A stretch of DNA of 27,922 nucleotides, taken from the NCBI GenBank assembly GCA_025465385.1, contig JAODNG010000185.1:1-27922 (forward strand), given 5' to 3'. Positions within the stretch are counted from its first letter, which is position 1, and each line of letters starts with the position of its first letter. The position numbers and the translations under genes were made by a program. The notes under the pieces were generated by a model. The model saw nothing but the letters and a program-made list of their open reading frames with translations. It was not told where the DNA came from and did no database searches. This document shows positions 1 to 6,800 of this stretch, one piece after another. This DNA is from Pseudonocardiales bacterium. GTDB lineage: Bacteria > Actinomycetota > Actinomycetes > Mycobacteriales > Pseudonocardiaceae.

Positions 1-126
1 CTCGGCGTCGGAGACGGTAGGAGCGTCGAGCACGTAATAGCGGAACTGGTGCCCGCGCACGGTCTCGACGAGTCCGCCGTACTCAGCGCGGACCTCGGCA
101 GGTGGTTCGGCGGCGGGGGTGGTCAC
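1..126 (-). CDS. ligA: NAD-dependent DNA ligase LigA, N-terminal fragment (runs off the window)
   Basis: The first 42 codons of a minus-strand gene continue past the window edge. The product would seal nicks in replicated and repaired DNA using NAD+. The visible part matches the adenylation-domain Ia entry of bacterial LigA: a short Pro/Ala-rich lead followed by HQFRYYVLDAPTVSDAE, where the paired tyrosines and the following Asp belong to the NMN-binding surface of this family. The GTG start was chosen because it begins the only open frame and the next upstream DNA is the cspA terminator region. No clear ribosome binding site is visible. The catalytic KxDG motif lies outside the window. The identification rests on a short but characteristic segment and on the neighbouring genes. 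Confidence 0.8.
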   Translation of the reverse strand, partial: MTTPAAEPPAEVRAEYGGLVETVRGHQFRYYVLDAPTVSDAE

Positions 127-166
127 GCGGGGAGACTAACTCTGGGCACCGACAGTCCGCATACAG

Positions 167-204
167 CTCGCGGCCCCGCACCAGGACTGGTGCGGGGCCG
201 CGAG
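167..204 (-). terminator. Perfect hairpin terminator downstream of cspA
   Basis: A perfect 17-base-pair inverted repeat (167-183 and 188-204) encloses a four-base GGAC loop. It starts 12 bases beyond the cspA stop codon. It has no T-run, which is common for actinobacterial terminators. It separates cspA from the downstream ligA gene in the same orientation. Confidence 0.8.
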
Positions 205-215
205 GTGAGTCGCTG

Positions 216-419
216 CTAGATGGCGCGAACCGAGTCAGCCTGCGGGCCCTTGGGTCCCTGGCTCGACTCGAACTCCACGCGCTGGTTCTCGTCCAGGCTG
301 CGGTAACCGTCACCCTGGATGGCGGAGAAGTGGACGAATACGTCGGGGCCACCCCCGTCGACGGAGATGAAGCCGAAGCCCTTCTCCGCGTTGAACCACT
401 TCACGACGCCCTGTGCCAT
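216..419 (-). CDS. cspA: Cold-shock protein, CspA family
   Basis: This 67-residue protein is a single cold-shock (OB-fold) domain of the usual length. It would bind single-stranded RNA and DNA and keep mRNA unstructured in the cytoplasm. The RNP1-like motif KGFGFISVD (about residues 13-21) and the RNP2-like motif DVFVHFSAI (about 26-34) are both intact, as is the N-terminal GVVKWFNAEKG. The ATG is preceded by a good ribosome binding site (AGGGAGA, about 6 bases upstream). Roughly 210 bases separate it from the next gene upstream, leaving room for the long 5' leader often found in this family. A strong hairpin terminator follows, so it is probably monocistronic. Which paralogue it represents cannot be decided. 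Confidence 0.95.
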   Translation of the reverse strand: MAQGVVKWFNAEKGFGFISVDGGGPDVFVHFSAIQGDGYRSLDENQRVEFESSQGPKGPQADSVRAI

Positions 420-632
420 GTGCTCTCCCTGTGGAATCTGATGCCTGGACCGGCACCGTGCCGATCCGCGGTTGCGCGAACCACGCGCTCTCGATGGGAG
501 GCATCCCCGACGGGAGCGCGAAGCCCGTAGTCAGACATTCCACGGACGCTTCACAACGATCGGGGAACTACACGACCACAACCAAGTACCATGCTACCAC
601 CCTCCGCTGCGGTGCCTCGCACGCGACATCCG

Positions 633-1222
633 TCAGATCGGCTGTAACGCGGGTCTGATGTTGGCGTTGAGGTGGAAGACGTTGTCTGGGTCGTACTGAG
701 CCTTGACCCGGGCCAGTCGCTCGTACTTGACCGGCCCGTAGGAGGCACGCACCCGATCCTCCTCGAACTCGGTCATGGCATTGACGTAACCGCCGGCACC
801 GATCGCGTGCGGCCGCAGCGTCTCCCAGAACGACCGGACCCAGGCCCGTTCGGCAACGAGCAGCTCCGGGTTCCCGGCGAGCCCGACCATGATTACGCCA
901 AACCGGGACTTTCGGCGGCCGCCGAACGCAGTCTCGTCCTCGCCGACCTCCGCGTAAGCTCCGCCAAACCGGTAAAATTCCAGCAGCGACATCGGCGATG
1001 TCTAGCGGGCCGCACCGAGATCTCGAGCCCGCGTTGCCGGGCGAATCCGATGGCCGCGACGACGTCTGCGGCACTGGCGCAGCGGACGATCACCGCCGGG
1101 TACCGGTCAATCTCGCCGTTCCACGCCGAGCGTGCCTGGTCATAGCCGGCGTCGCCGCGAGTTAGCGCTTCGCCGGACAACTGTGTCCCGAAACCGACTA
1201 CTACAGAGTGGTTGGCTGTCAC
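633..1222 (-). pseudogene. Decayed FAD-linked oxidase (berberine-bridge-enzyme-like), internally deleted
   Basis: Two pieces of one oxidoreductase lie in different frames. The N-terminal piece (1010-1222, 71 codons from a GTG) has the typical start of BBE-like FAD oxidases, including YDQARSAWNGEIDRYPAVIV and ending at LEISVR. That is just where the family normally continues into the GGGH flavin-attachment segment. The C-terminal piece (633-992, 119 residues) begins SLLEFYRFGGA and contains the BBE substrate/FAD region FEEDRVRASYG and YDPDNVFHLNANIRP. Only 17 bases join them, so about 270 residues of the FAD and substrate domains of a normal 450-470 residue protein are missing and the reading frame is broken. 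It lies 20 bases downstream of the acetyltransferase gene on the same strand. No function is expected. Confidence 0.8.
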
Positions 1223-1242
1223 GCTGTGATGTTGGCGTGTGA

Positions 1243-2274
1243 CTACAAATCGAGCTGCCACTCAGCCATCCGACGATGCGGCCGGAACCCCATCACCTCG
1301 TTGATTACGATCATATGCCGGTTGGAATCTGCGTTGCAGGTGTCGATCACGCGCAGCTCAGGACGCTGCGCCAGGGCGTGGCGCAGGTTGGCCACCTTGA
1401 TCAGCATGCCCAACCGGTGGCCGCGGTGCTCGGGCGCCACGATCGTGTTCCACTGACCGGCGAACCAGGGCGACGTGGCCAAACCGACGATCTGGGTCAA
1501 GCCCACCAACTGCCCGGTGCTGTGCACTGCCGCAGTGGTGACCATGTGCAGTCCACAGGCCAACGAACTGGTTTCATCGGCCTGCATCCGCGCCGCGTCG
1601 TAGACCTCCGCATCCCACTGCAAGGCATCCAGCGGGGCATCGGTGGACATCCGCCCAGTGAGGTACGCGACGTCGTCGAGCCACCGTTGCGGGGTGCTGC
1701 CCACCCACTGGACAAGCGAATAACCTTCGGACTTCGCCCGTGCCTGGGCGTCGAGCCGGACCAGAACCGCCGGGTCCACCGAGTCGACCTCAAGACGCCG
1801 CCTCGTTTCGACCAGTGCCGGCATCGCTCCGCACGCCGCCGCGAATCGCCCGGCGGGGTCGGGTGCGGCCGGATCCAGCGGGTGGTCGACCTCCGAGCCG
1901 ATAAGCCGGCTCCGACCGTGCCGGGTCGCCGCTACCCGCAGGTGGCTTAGCAGCGCCCGGCCGATTCCCCGCCGGCGGTGCTGCGGCGCCACCAGGATCT
2001 TGCCCTCGGCGTTGTGCAGGTTGTCCAGCATCGGGAGGCGTAGCACGCAGGCACCGACTACCGAGCCGGCGTCGCGAGCGAGCCATCCGGTCTTGTCCGC
2101 ACCGGGCGACGGGTGCCGAAAGCGGCCACGTTCAGAGATCCAGCATGGCGGCGGGTCATCGGGCTGGTCCGCACGGACGACCGAGCAGCGGAGCTCGTAC
2201 CACTGCCGGACGGCCTCCTCATCGGACGGCTCGATCCGCCCGAGTGAGAGTGCGTTGAGGCTGACGGCGACCAT
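1243..2274 (-). CDS. Tandem GNAT-family N-acetyltransferase
   Basis: A 343-residue protein with two GNAT folds. The acetyl-CoA pyrophosphate-binding loops are visible as VAPQHRRRGIGRALLSHLR (about 95-113) in the first domain and VAPEHRGHRLGMLIK (about 279-293) in the second. The second domain ends with the typical CNADSNRHMIVINEVMGFRP segment. Two-domain GNAT proteins of this length are common in actinomycetes. Some acetylate small thiols or aminoglycosides, but the substrate here cannot be read from sequence. The ATG at 2274 is preferred because a G-rich Shine-Dalgarno-like stretch sits 8 bases upstream; an in-frame ATG at 2310 would add 12 residues without homology. It follows the methionine-synthase-like gene by 60 bases on the same strand. 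Confidence 0.85.
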   Translation of the reverse strand: MVAVSLNALSLGRIEPSDEEAVRQWYELRCSVVRADQPDDPPPCWISERGRFRHPSPGADKTGWLARDAGSVVGACVLRLPMLDNLHNAEGKILVAPQHRRRGIGRALLSHLRVAATRHGRSRLIGSEVDHPLDPAAPDPAGRFAAACGAMPALVETRRRLEVDSVDPAVLVRLDAQARAKSEGYSLVQWVGSTPQRWLDDVAYLTGRMSTDAPLDALQWDAEVYDAARMQADETSSLACGLHMVTTAAVHSTGQLVGLTQIVGLATSPWFAGQWNTIVAPEHRGHRLGMLIKVANLRHALAQRPELRVIDTCNADSNRHMIVINEVMGFRPHRRMAEWQLDL

Positions 2275-2334
2275 GGCCCCATCCCCCCATGTCCCGTTGC
2301 CGCGCGCCATCGAATTTCACCGCAGGCGCGACTG

Positions 2335-3369
2335 TTATGACGACCAGGACTCGGGCGGGTCGACAAATGCCTGCCCCAGTTCGCGGGCCAGGCTCAGCGC
2401 TCGCCTAGCCCAGTCCGGGGTGGCACCGGCCAGCCCGCAGGACGGGGTGGGTAGGCAGCGCTGGGCAAGCAGCGAAGGGTCGAAACCGAGTCGATGGACC
2501 AGATCCAGCGCGGGCTGGGCCAGACCGGCGAGGGTTGGCGCCGCCGCCGGCTCGATGGTAGGGACCAGTCCAAGCAACACTGACACCCCGGAGTCCCATG
2601 CCTCGCCGAGGGCGTCGATGGTCGCCCGGGGTGCGCCGCCGAGCAGTGCAGCGTCGATGGCCAGCGCATCTGCCCCAGCCTCGCGCAGCAGTGCCAATGG
2701 GGGCCGCGGCGCGCAACAGTGCACGATCCGCGGCGCGGGCAGTGCTTCGAGCACACTCCGTAGCAGCTCGCTCGCGGCGCTCTCGGGCACTGCCGTCACG
2801 GTCCCGTACCCGGACGGGGTGGGCACGCTACCGGCGAGGACCGCTGGTAGCCCCGGTTCATCAAGCTGCACGACGGTGCGCACGCCGAGCCGGCGGTGCA
2901 CCTCGTTGGCATGCATCCGCAACCCCTCGGCCAGCGACGCCGCGAACTCACGTAATGCGCCGTGGTCGGTGAGCACCTTGTGCCCGCTGTGCAGCTCCAC
3001 TTCGGCGGCCAGCGTCCACGGTCCGGCGGCCTGCAACTTGATCACGGCCGGTCGGGCCCCGGCGGAGTCCATCGCCTCCTCGAACGCATCGAGGTCGGCG
3101 CGCAACAGGTCGACGCCACGGCGCTGATCGCGCCCGGCCCGGGCGGTCACCCGGTAACCCGACGGAACCAGCTCAACGGCGAGGTCGACGAGCAGAGCCG
3201 CGGTGCGCCCGATGATGTCCGCACCGGCGCCCCGATCGGGCAGCTCGGGCAGGTGAGGTAGGTCAGGCAGCTCACCGATCACGGTGCGGGCAGCTTCGCG
3301 GGCATCGGTGCCGGGCATTGAGCCGATACCGGTCGCGGTACCAGGGGGCCACGGTCGTAGGTCAGTCAC
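2335..3369 (-). CDS. Methionine synthase II-like protein (MetE C-terminal domain family)
   Basis: A 344-residue TIM-barrel protein corresponds to only the C-terminal catalytic half of cobalamin-independent methionine synthase (MetE). The zinc ligands are retained: His217 and Cys219 in IVHCCAPRP, and Cys311 in PTPSCGLAG. The segment VVQLDEPGLP (about 166-175) matches the conserved region near the methionine site. It lacks the N-terminal barrel of full MetE, so it may use another methyl donor or act as a partial methyltransferase. This stand-alone form is a known actinobacterial family, and I recall a homologue near ligA in mycobacteria. The start is GTG with no ribosome binding site. A TAAACA hexamer about 7 bases upstream would suit a leaderless transcript, but this is only suggestive. 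Confidence 0.8.
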   Translation of the reverse strand: MTDLRPWPPGTATGIGSMPGTDAREAARTVIGELPDLPHLPELPDRGAGADIIGRTAALLVDLAVELVPSGYRVTARAGRDQRRGVDLLRADLDAFEEAMDSAGARPAVIKLQAAGPWTLAAEVELHSGHKVLTDHGALREFAASLAEGLRMHANEVHRRLGVRTVVQLDEPGLPAVLAGSVPTPSGYGTVTAVPESAASELLRSVLEALPAPRIVHCCAPRPPLALLREAGADALAIDAALLGGAPRATIDALGEAWDSGVSVLLGLVPTIEPAAAPTLAGLAQPALDLVHRLGFDPSLLAQRCLPTPSCGLAGATPDWARRALSLARELGQAFVDPPESWSS

Positions 3370-3722
3370 TAGGGATGTTTATCAAGGTCGCCGGCGCGCA
3401 CCGCGGGTGGTCCGGTCCTACGGCATCTCCGACGCCGGGCTGAGTCGGTCGGACGCTCGCCGAAAACAGCAATCCAGGGTGCGCGGACGTCGGCATCGGC
3501 ACCGTCGGTACCAGAACTCAAAATCTGCGTGACAGGCGTTCTCGACTACGTATTCGAAAATCCAGTCCGCGGCTAGGTGGGAGCGCTGAACATTTACGTG
3601 GGGCTACTCATTGCAGCAGGCATCAGGGTTGGGCACGGTATGTGGTAACGCATTGGCACGCTCGCCGATGAGGGTTTTTCCGGGCCCTGGACCACCTGGG
3701 CCACCGTTTCTAGGAGGATCTG
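3370..3722. other. Intergenic region upstream of the two small leader-peptide-like genes
   Basis: About 350 bases lie between the divergently read methionine-synthase-like gene and the first small gene, and no coding sequence was recognised. Open frames here lack codon bias and resemble no family. It must hold the promoters for both directions, but I see no convincing -35/-10 pair for the small genes. A weak hairpin (GGCCC at 3683-3687, GGGCC at 3698-3702) precedes the first ribosome binding site by about 9 bases. Confidence 0.5.
3712..3717 (+). promoter_or_regulatory. Strong ribosome binding site of the first small gene
   Basis: AGGAGG stands five bases before the ATG at 3723. The surrounding CTAGGAGGATCTGATG differs by one base from the site before the second gene, which supports both being truly translated. 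Confidence 0.8.
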
Positions 3723-3935
3723 ATGCCGGCCGTACTGAGTTTCGTCGAGCTCGATGCGCAGCACGTGGAACTGCTGCCCGCCCGTACCGTCCTGTCGATG
3801 TTCAGCACCGGCGACGGCGGCACCGCCACCAACGGTACCGACAGCACAGGGGGAGGGCAGATCAACCTTCTCAACCGTCCGATCACGCTCTGGCCCGGCA
3901 CTCCCGGCGTCAACGGCGTCGACGCTAATGGCTGA
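3723..3935 (+). CDS. Small leader-peptide-like protein 1 (ELLPART motif, Gly/Asn-rich tail)
   Basis: A 70-residue protein of unknown function. The first third, ending VELLPARTVLSM at about residue 26, is almost the same as in the gene just downstream. The rest is low-complexity and Gly/Thr/Asn/Asp-rich, with a short hydrophobic patch (INLLNRPITLWPG) and a GVNGVDANG end. There is no signal peptide, membrane segment or cysteine. A conserved front and a variable small-residue tail behind a very strong ribosome binding site resemble precursor peptides, but no modifying enzyme, protease or transporter is adjacent. I do not recognise the family. It is the only plus-strand gene pair in a run of minus-strand genes. 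The codon pattern and duplication make it credible as a gene despite its size. Confidence 0.75.
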   Translation: MPAVLSFVELDAQHVELLPARTVLSMFSTGDGGTATNGTDSTGGGQINLLNRPITLWPGTPGVNGVDANG

Positions 3936-3960
3936 CGCCAGCTCGTCGAAACCCTTTCCT

Positions 3961-3966
3961 AGGAGG
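3961..3966 (+). promoter_or_regulatory. Strong ribosome binding site of the second small gene
   Basis: AGGAGG stands five bases before the ATG at 3972. It repeats the context of the site before the first small gene and fixes the start at 3972 rather than the in-frame TTG at 3969. Confidence 0.8.
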
Positions 3967-3971
3967 ATTTG

Positions 3972-4199
3972 ATGTGTGACCCAATGAGCTTTGCCGAACT
4001 CGACCGAGAATATGTCGAGCTACTGCCGGCCCGCACCGTCCTGTCGATGGGCTCGCCCCAAATACCGATCGGCGATGCGAGCGGCAATGGCATTGGCGAT
4101 GGCGCGGTCTCCAGCACCATGACGATGCTCGGCCTGACCAACGGAAGTCACGGCGCCAACGGCGCCAGTGCGGATGGCAGTGATGGTGGCATTGCATAG
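3972..4199 (+). CDS. Small leader-peptide-like protein 2 (paralogue of the preceding gene)
   Basis: A 75-residue paralogue of the upstream gene, 36 bases away and probably co-transcribed. It shares SFxELDxxxVELLPARTVLSM (x = differing residue), with the SF pair at about residues 5-6, and then diverges into a Gly/Ser/Asn-rich tail ending in NGSHGANGASADGSDGG. The tails share composition and an NG-rich finish but no alignable sequence, so the front part is under much stronger constraint. There is no signal peptide or transmembrane segment, and the single cysteine (residue 3) lies outside the conserved block. A hairpin follows the stop by 15 bases. A role as a peptide precursor, a structural protein or a signalling peptide is possible; none can be assigned. 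Confidence 0.75.
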   Translation: MCDPMSFAELDREYVELLPARTVLSMGSPQIPIGDASGNGIGDGAVSSTMTMLGLTNGSHGANGASADGSDGGIA

Positions 4200-4213
4200 C
4201 TGAGTGCGCTCAC

Positions 4214-4236
4214 GCCGCCAGGTTCGGCCTGGCGGC
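4214..4236. terminator. Hairpin between the small-gene pair and mnmA
   Basis: A perfect 9-base-pair stem (4214-4222 and 4228-4236) has a five-base TTCGG loop. It lies between two convergent units, 15 bases after the second small gene and 10 bases after mnmA, so it may stop transcription from both sides. Confidence 0.65.
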
Positions 4237-4245
4237 ATCGAGAAG

Positions 4246-5319
4246 TCATCGGGTGGCGGTGATGGTGGCGCTGCCGAGTACGACATCGCCACCAGGGTCT
4301 GGCCGGTATAGGGCGACGGCCTGGCCAGGTGCCACTCCGCGCAGCGGCTCCCGAAGCTGCACCAGCACGCCACCGCCGACGGCCTCAGCGACCCCGCTCG
4401 CACACCCGCCGTGCGCCCGGACCTGCGCGATGCACTCGAGCGGACCATCTGGCGCATCGGCCGCCCACACCGGACGGTCCGCTTCGATCACGCCGACATC
4501 GAGGTGCTGCGCGGATCCCAGCCGCACCCTGCCGGTGGCCGGTTCCAGCCCCAGGACGAATCGTGGTCGGCCATCGGCAGCTGGCTGTTTCAATCCCAGC
4601 CCGCGACGCTGGCCAACGGTAAAGCCGTGCACGCCCTGATGCTGGCCGAGGACTTCGCCGGTCTGCCCGTCGACCAGCTCTCCGGGCCGGGCGCCCAGCC
4701 GGCCGGCCAGAAATGCCCGGGTATCACCCGAGGGAATGAAACAGATGTCGTGGCTGTCCGGCTTACCGGCGACGGCCAGGCCGCGGCGCGTCGCCTCGGC
4801 CCGGATCTCGCTCTTGGCCGTGTCGCCGATCGGAAAAAGCGCGTGCGCTAGCTGCTCGGCGGTGAGCCCGGCGAGCACGTAGGACTGGTCCTTGCCAGCG
4901 TCCACAGCCCGGCGTAAGACGCCGTCGGCCAGGCGCGCGTAGTGACCGGTGCAGACCGCGTCGAAGCCGAGGTCCCGCGCCCGATCCAGCAGCGCGGTGA
5001 ACTTGATCCGCTCGTTGCACCGCAGGCACGGGTTGGGGGTGCGCCCGGCGGAGTACTCGGCGACGAAGTCGTCCACCACGTCGGCGGTGAACTGTTGCGC
5101 GAAGTCCCAGACGTAGAACGGGATGTCGACGACGTCGGCGACCCGTCGCGCGTCGGCTGCGTCCTCTTTCGTGCAGCACCCGCGTGCTCCGGTGCGCAGC
5201 GTGCCTGGTTGCGCCGACAACGCCAAGTGCACCCCGACCACCTCATGCCCGGCGTCGACCGCCCGAGCGGCCGCCACTGAGGAATCCACCCCGCCGCTCA
5301 TGGCCGCCAAGACCCTCAC
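4246..5319 (-). CDS. mnmA: tRNA-specific 2-thiouridylase MnmA
   Basis: A 357-residue enzyme that places sulfur on U34 of Lys, Glu and Gln tRNAs, using ATP to adenylate the uridine and a persulfide for thiolation. The PP-loop SGGVDSS is at residues 8-14. The two catalytic cysteines are present: Cys98 in the NPCLRCN motif and Cys193 in the DICFIP motif. The conserved KDQSYVL (143-149) and GQRRGL segments are also intact, and the length is normal. The GTG start overlaps the stop codon of the cysteine desulfurase gene by four bases (GTGA), so translation is probably coupled. The desulfurase is the likely sulfur donor. The 3' end faces the two small plus-strand genes across a hairpin. Confidence 0.95.
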   Translation of the reverse strand: MRVLAAMSGGVDSSVAAARAVDAGHEVVGVHLALSAQPGTLRTGARGCCTKEDAADARRVADVVDIPFYVWDFAQQFTADVVDDFVAEYSAGRTPNPCLRCNERIKFTALLDRARDLGFDAVCTGHYARLADGVLRRAVDAGKDQSYVLAGLTAEQLAHALFPIGDTAKSEIRAEATRRGLAVAGKPDSHDICFIPSGDTRAFLAGRLGARPGELVDGQTGEVLGQHQGVHGFTVGQRRGLGLKQPAADGRPRFVLGLEPATGRVRLGSAQHLDVGVIEADRPVWAADAPDGPLECIAQVRAHGGCASGVAEAVGGGVLVQLREPLRGVAPGQAVALYRPDPGGDVVLGSATITATR

Positions 5320-6518
5320 GACACCACCGCCCGCCGGAATCCGGCCCCCCGGGCCCGAGCGACGACCGGCTCGATGGCATCGAGAACCTCAGCCACGTCC
5401 GCGGGAGTAGAGGTGCGCCCGAGGGAGAAGCGCAGCGAGCCGCGAGCAGCGGCCGGGGTGGCTCCCATCGCCAGCAAGACGTGTGACGGCTGCGCCACAC
5501 CGGCGGTGCACGCCGCTCCTGTGGAGCACTCGATGCCCCGGGCGTCAAGCAGCATCAGCAGCGAGTCGCCTTCGCAGCCGGGGAAAGTGAAATGGGCATT
5601 ACCCGGCAGTCGCGACGGACCGTCGTCGATCAGGCCGTCACCCGGATCCCCGTTGAGCACCGCATCGGGCACCTTGGCCAGGATGCCGTCCACCAGCTCG
5701 TCTCGCAGCGCCGCGAGCCCGATGGTCGTCTGTGGCTGGTTAGCCACAGCGTGGCGGATCGCGGTGGCCAACCCGACGATCGCCGGAACGTCCAGCGTGC
5801 CGGAGCGCACATCGCGCTCCTGCCCACCGCCGTGCAGCAGCGGAGTCGCTGCGACCTCCCGGCCCAGCAACAGCACCCCGGCTCCATAAGGGCCGCCCAG
5901 CTTGTGCCCGGTTAGAGTCAGAGCAGCGGCCTGAGATCGGCCGAAGTGCACCGGCAACTGGCCGACAGCCTGCACGCCATCGCTGTGCAGCGGCACCCCG
6001 TAGCCGGCGGCGACCTCGGCAAGCTCCCGCACCGGCGCCACGGTACCCACTTCGTTGTTCGCCCACATCACGGTGACCAGGGCCACCGATCCCGGGTCCC
6101 GGGCCAGCGCGGCGCGGAGGGTTTCCGGGTGCACCCGGCCGTGGTGGTCGACCTCGAGCCAACCCACCTCGGCGCCCTCGTGATCGGCCAGCCACGACAC
6201 CGCGTCGAGCACGGCGTGATGCTCGACGGTGGAGGCTAGTACCCGGGTGCGGCGAGGGTTGGCGCCCCGCCGCTGCCAGAACAGCCCCTTGACGGCGAGG
6301 TTGTCGCCCTCCGTGCCGCCCCCGGTGAACACCACCTCAGACGGGCGTGCACCTACCGCGTCGGCGATGCTCTCCCGGCATTCCTCCACGGTGCGCCGCG
6401 CTCGCCGGCCCGAGCCATGCAGCGACGAGGCATTGCCCAAGGTGGACAGTGCCTGGCTCATCGCTGCCACCGCCTCCGGCAGCATCGGCGTCGTGGCGGC
6501 ATGGTCGAGGTAGGTCAT
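5316..6518 (-). CDS. iscS: Cysteine desulfurase (IscS/NifS-like)
   Basis: A 400-residue PLP enzyme of aminotransferase class V that removes sulfur from L-cysteine, leaving alanine and an enzyme-bound persulfide. It opens with the family signature YLDHAATTPM. The PLP lysine is Lys206 in LTLTGHKLGGPYGAG, the cofactor-binding HSDGVQAVGQ is at 178-187, and the persulfide-carrying Cys337 lies in CSTGAACTAG. It is directly upstream of and overlapping mnmA, which suggests a dedicated supply of sulfur for tRNA thiolation. A wider role in Fe-S assembly cannot be excluded because no other suf/isc gene is here. The ATG start gives the normal N-terminus; the ribosome binding site is weak. Confidence 0.93.
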   Translation of the reverse strand: MTYLDHAATTPMLPEAVAAMSQALSTLGNASSLHGSGRRARRTVEECRESIADAVGARPSEVVFTGGGTEGDNLAVKGLFWQRRGANPRRTRVLASTVEHHAVLDAVSWLADHEGAEVGWLEVDHHGRVHPETLRAALARDPGSVALVTVMWANNEVGTVAPVRELAEVAAGYGVPLHSDGVQAVGQLPVHFGRSQAAALTLTGHKLGGPYGAGVLLLGREVAATPLLHGGGQERDVRSGTLDVPAIVGLATAIRHAVANQPQTTIGLAALRDELVDGILAKVPDAVLNGDPGDGLIDDGPSRLPGNAHFTFPGCEGDSLLMLLDARGIECSTGAACTAGVAQPSHVLLAMGATPAAARGSLRFSLGRTSTPADVAEVLDAIEPVVARARGAGFRRAVVS

Positions 6519-6593
6519 CGAGGCCCCAGCCTAACGGCGCCCGCCGAGGCTGCGGTGCGGGCCGCTCACCACGTCCGCCGCCGCGCTCGGCCC

Positions 6594-6613
6594 GGACCTC
6601 CAGCAGGAGGTCC
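6594..6613. other. Perfect 8-bp hairpin containing an AGGAGGT sequence
   Basis: GGACCTCC (6594-6601) and GGAGGTCC (6606-6613) pair around an AGCA loop in the gap upstream of the cysteine desulfurase gene. The right arm holds a full Shine-Dalgarno sequence placed before an ATG at 6617, but the open frame behind it (6617-6817) lacks coding bias. It could be a terminator or a leader structure. The rest of the gap between 6519 and 6800 shows no gene. Confidence 0.3.
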
Positions 6614-6664
6614 TAGATGTCACCGTCCGTGAGAATCTGGAGAAGGACTATTGCAGCTCACGGA

Positions 6665-6682
6665 GTTGCCACCGATGGCAAC
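6665..6682 (-). terminator. Candidate terminator of the etf operon
   Basis: A perfect 7-base-pair stem (6665-6671 and 6676-6682) with a four-base loop lies about 120 bases beyond the etfA stop codon, with no T-run. It is a plausible but weak terminator for the etfB-etfA transcript. Confidence 0.35.
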
Positions 6683-6800
6683 CTTTCGCCAGAGTTGCCT
6701 TCCCTGGCACATCCCCAACGATTCCACGCACCTCCGACGGCCGCCACATACGGCCGATCTTGGCTTGATCGCTGCGTCCGATTGCACTCACAACGGCGCA

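Noticed and set aside
3611..3928. A 105-codon Arg/Pro-rich frame overlapping the first small gene
   Set aside because: It is an alternative frame over the small gene, which has the strong ribosome binding site and a paralogue; the long frame has neither.
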